Shown here: positions 62,228 to 64,000 of the stretch, piece after piece
How positions within the stretch are numbered: the stretch's first letter is position 1
Layout: each line of letters starts with the position of its first letter
Assembly: GCA_964510065.1 (NCBI GenBank)
Contig: CAZEAC010000020.1
Location: forward strand, 3,364 to 67,363
Reading direction: 5' to 3'
DNA length: 64,000 bases
DNA from: CAZEAC01 sp964510065
Lineage (GTDB): Bacteria > Bdellovibrionota_C > UBA2361 > CAIXSY01
Notes under the pieces: generated by a model
What the model was told of the DNA's origin: nothing
The model's input: only the letters and a program-made list of their open reading frames with translations
Databases searched by the model: none
Made by a program: the position numbers and the translations under genes

Positions 62228-63035
62228 ACTGATTACAGCCAAGCGAGTGGGTCGTTGTCAAAAACTCAAGTTGGAACCCTCCCGAAGCGTGAATATAATT
62301 AAAAATCTCGCCCGCCGTCGCACATTCATAAGGATACCCACCTACCCAATCCCGAATGTCATGCCAAAATGACTGCCCACGCAATCGCCGCTGCGGGTAC
62401 CGAGTAATATGGGTTATTGGGTTTCGCAAAGTAACTACCATTCGCAATAGACATTGCAATCCATAAGAAAAAACCATGGCGTCTTGGAGCCACCTTGGCG
62501 CACTAACGTAGAAGCGCTTCACCTTTAACCACATATTCGAACCGACGCCGATTCGATCTACTCGATTGTAAATCGCTATTGCAAATTTACCATTGGGCTT
62601 TACCATTGTCGCGGCGTTATTAATCGCTTCCCACATTTGACCAGTGTGGTGCAATACACCCCATGAATAAACATAATCAAACAGCCCCAGCGAGGCCAAA
62701 AAACTCTTATCAAGTACACTGCCTTGAACAATCATCCAGCGATCCCGACTCACTCCGCTTCCGTCTCGTAGTTTCTCGGCAGCTGCCACGGAAAGTGGAT
62801 CGAAATCGAATGAAACCACTCGACGTGCTCCCAAGCGCAGCGCGGCAAGAGAAAACAAGCCACTTCCGCTCCCCACATCCAAAAAATCTGCGCCCTCGAG
62901 GCTCTCAACTCTCAGTATCTCTTTTAGTGAACCCGTGGCCAGGGAAACTCTTTGCGCAATATCGGGCTGCGCGGCGAAATCGAGCCAATTTGCTCCAAAA
63001 CTGAATCGTTTATCAACGGACACTACTTTCGCCAT
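62205..63035 (-). CDS. Class I SAM-dependent methyltransferase
   Basis: A protein of about 276 residues. Motif I is DFLDVGSGSGLFSLAALRLGA; SFDFDPLSVAAAEKL and FDYVYSWGVLHHTGQMWEA follow. The WGVLHHTG phrase is common in sugar-locus methyltransferases. The ATG at 63035 follows GGGAG; a TTG at 63050 is possible. It lies 17 bp after the GT4 gene on the same strand. Confidence 0.84.
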   Translation of the reverse strand: MAKVVSVDKRFSFGANWLDFAAQPDIAQRVSLATGSLKEILRVESLEGADFLDVGSGSGLFSLAALRLGARRVVSFDFDPLSVAAAEKLRDGSGVSRDRWMIVQGSVLDKSFLASLGLFDYVYSWGVLHHTGQMWEAINNAATMVKPNGKFAIAIYNRVDRIGVGSNMWLKVKRFYVSAPRWLQDAMVFSYGLQCLLRMVVTLRNPITHITRYPQRRLRGQSFWHDIRDWVGGYPYECATAGEIFNYIHASGGFQLEFLTTTHSLGCNQFMFRKLS

Positions 63036-63052
63036 ACTCTCCCTACTCAAAG

Positions 63053-64000
63053 TTAGGACGGGTTTGATATCGCAGCGTGCTGCAAGGTCGGATTCTGCCC
63101 TGCTTCGACTCTTATTGACAAGCGAGTCAGGACTGTAGCCACAACATTTTTATCATCAAAGCGCTCCTCAACTATCTGACGAGAGCGACGTCCAAATGAT
63201 TTCATTAGGGCTGGCGATGACAGAATCGTGAGTATTCCCCTGGCAAGTGCACGCGAATTTCGCGGTGGGACTAAGAGGCCGTTTCCCATCACTTCAACTG
63301 GATTCCTCGTATCTGGCATATCCGCTGCAATCACCGGCTTGCCGAGCGCCATTGGCTCGAGCAACGCCCGCGGATAGCCTCCCTCCTTATAGTACGAAGG
63401 CAATACCGCCAAATCACTTAACGCGTAGATCTCTCGAACATCCTTTCGAAACTTAAGCCAAATGAGACTGCCCTTGCTTGCATATTCTTCCACGAAGCGA
63501 TGCGGTACTGCATCTGCACGCCCATCCTCGGGTGGCGCAATTAGTATAAACTTAGTCCGCGGAGACTGCTCGCGTACAAACTCCGCAGCCTCGCAAAATT
63601 CCTTTATTCCCTTCTCCCAGACAAGACGAGCAACCATGACCACGACTCGGTCCTCCAGTTCGAGACCAAGCTCCGCTCGCACTCGCGCCATATGATCGGT
63701 ATTAACCGCTTCCGGTGAATAGATGGCAAGATCAAGCGCATTTGGCGTGAGCAGTACCTTCGAACGCAAAGAGGGAATTTTAGTAAGGAAGAAGCGCTGA
63801 TCCTCAATGTTCGTGAACCATACGACTGTGCATACCTTAAGGGAACATCGATATATAAGTGAAACAAGCCCGCGCAGCAACTTCTTGCGACCCGAGCGTG
63901 TTGGACCAAATAGGTCGCCTAAACCACGCACCGCAGCGACAATAGAAGGAACTCCCGCGAGCCGCTCGGCTATCGGCCCTAGCAAATTTGGCTTTGTGGT
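63053..64000 (-). CDS. Glycosyltransferase family 4, partial at window edge
   Basis: At least 315 residues of a GT-B enzyme; the frame is open to the window end, so the N-terminus lies outside. The visible start TTKPNLLGPIAERLAGV fits the middle of the N-terminal domain. The C-terminal domain has VVMVARLVWEKGIKEFCEAA, YYKEGGYPRALLEPMALGKPVIA (E-x7-E) and a helical end. The TTG at 63985 is not a true start. It belongs to the same surface-sugar locus, upstream of the methyltransferase gene. Confidence 0.86.
   Translation of the reverse strand, partial: TTKPNLLGPIAERLAGVPSIVAAVRGLGDLFGPTRSGRKKLLRGLVSLIYRCSLKVCTVVWFTNIEDQRFFLTKIPSLRSKVLLTPNALDLAIYSPEAVNTDHMARVRAELGLELEDRVVVMVARLVWEKGIKEFCEAAEFVREQSPRTKFILIAPPEDGRADAVPHRFVEEYASKGSLIWLKFRKDVREIYALSDLAVLPSYYKEGGYPRALLEPMALGKPVIAADMPDTRNPVEVMGNGLLVPPRNSRALARGILTILSSPALMKSFGRRSRQIVEERFDDKNVVATVLTRLSIRVEAGQNPTLQHAAISNPS

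Noticed and set aside
1..64000. tRNA, rRNA, CRISPR array or transposase
   Set aside because: I found no cloverleaf hallmarks, no spaced direct repeats of CRISPR type and no transposase motif by reading; a short or unusual RNA gene could still be missed.

Overview
This window is chromosomal DNA of roughly 50% GC from a flagellated, diderm (Gram-negative-type) bacterium. The evidence for that is an flhB-flhA-flhF-flhG-fliA flagellar block, an outer-membrane beta-barrel protein, a GspC-like PDZ protein, a sigma-54 activator with a near-perfect -24/-12 promoter, and lexA and recA side by side. Gene content (hybrid sensor kinases, a sulfatase, secreted Cys-rich repeat proteins, bTHX, large envelope-sugar loci) resembles the deltaproteobacteria-like phyla such as Bdellovibrionota or Myxococcota. 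That placement is an impression from gene content, not a phylogenetic result.

Layout. 0-3.3 kb: a small unknown gene and a large secreted pectate-lyase-like beta-helix protein. 3.3-5.7 kb: a spacer with a good sigma-70 promoter and a possible 33-residue peptide ORF, then an ABC exporter closed by a strong terminator. 5.8-14.3 kb: a signalling island with a small ORF coupled to an NtrC-type activator, two tandem operator dyads and a sigma-54 promoter. These drive a double-domain methyltransferase, a degenerate kinase-receiver protein, a hybrid kinase and a beta-barrel protein. 14.4-21.3 kb: an unknown Cys-motif protein, an SGNH hydrolase, HisN-type phosphatase, lexA, recA, a metallo-beta-lactamase-fold protein without metal ligands, and a glycosyltransferase. 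21.3-34.3 kb: a mixed metabolic stretch with a RuvC-like nuclease and EEP hydrolase, pyruvate dehydrogenase E1 alpha and beta, a gamma-carbonic anhydrase, a sulfatase, a GT-C glycosyltransferase with an F5/8C domain, a TPR protein, a YeiH-type transporter, and a coupled methyltransferase-dioxygenase pair. 34.5-43.6 kb: a secreted protein with six 26-residue Cys repeats, a kinase with a dead receiver, and the flagellar export and regulation operon. 43.8-48.5 kb: bTHX, asnB, a Thr/Ser-rich secreted protein, a GspC-like protein and a CBS protein. 48.7-64 kb: a surface polysaccharide locus with an initiating sugar transferase, E1-like TPP enzymes, a DegT aminotransferase, methyltransferases, a sulfotransferase, SGNH proteins, GT4 enzymes, a Wzy-like polymerase and a Wzx-like flippase. 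It runs off the window end.

Non-coding structure is rich. There are three copies of a dispersed CACAGAG-type palindrome at gene ends, a perfect 69-bp palindrome between convergent genes, a string of abutting hairpins at 10.75-10.92 kb, and clear terminators after the ABC exporter and recA. No tRNA, rRNA, CRISPR array or transposase was seen.

The most interesting systems are the self-contained sigma-54 methyltransferase/signalling island and the sugar operon in which a DegT aminotransferase, an E1 alpha/beta pair and the initiating sugar transferase are tightly packed or overlapping.
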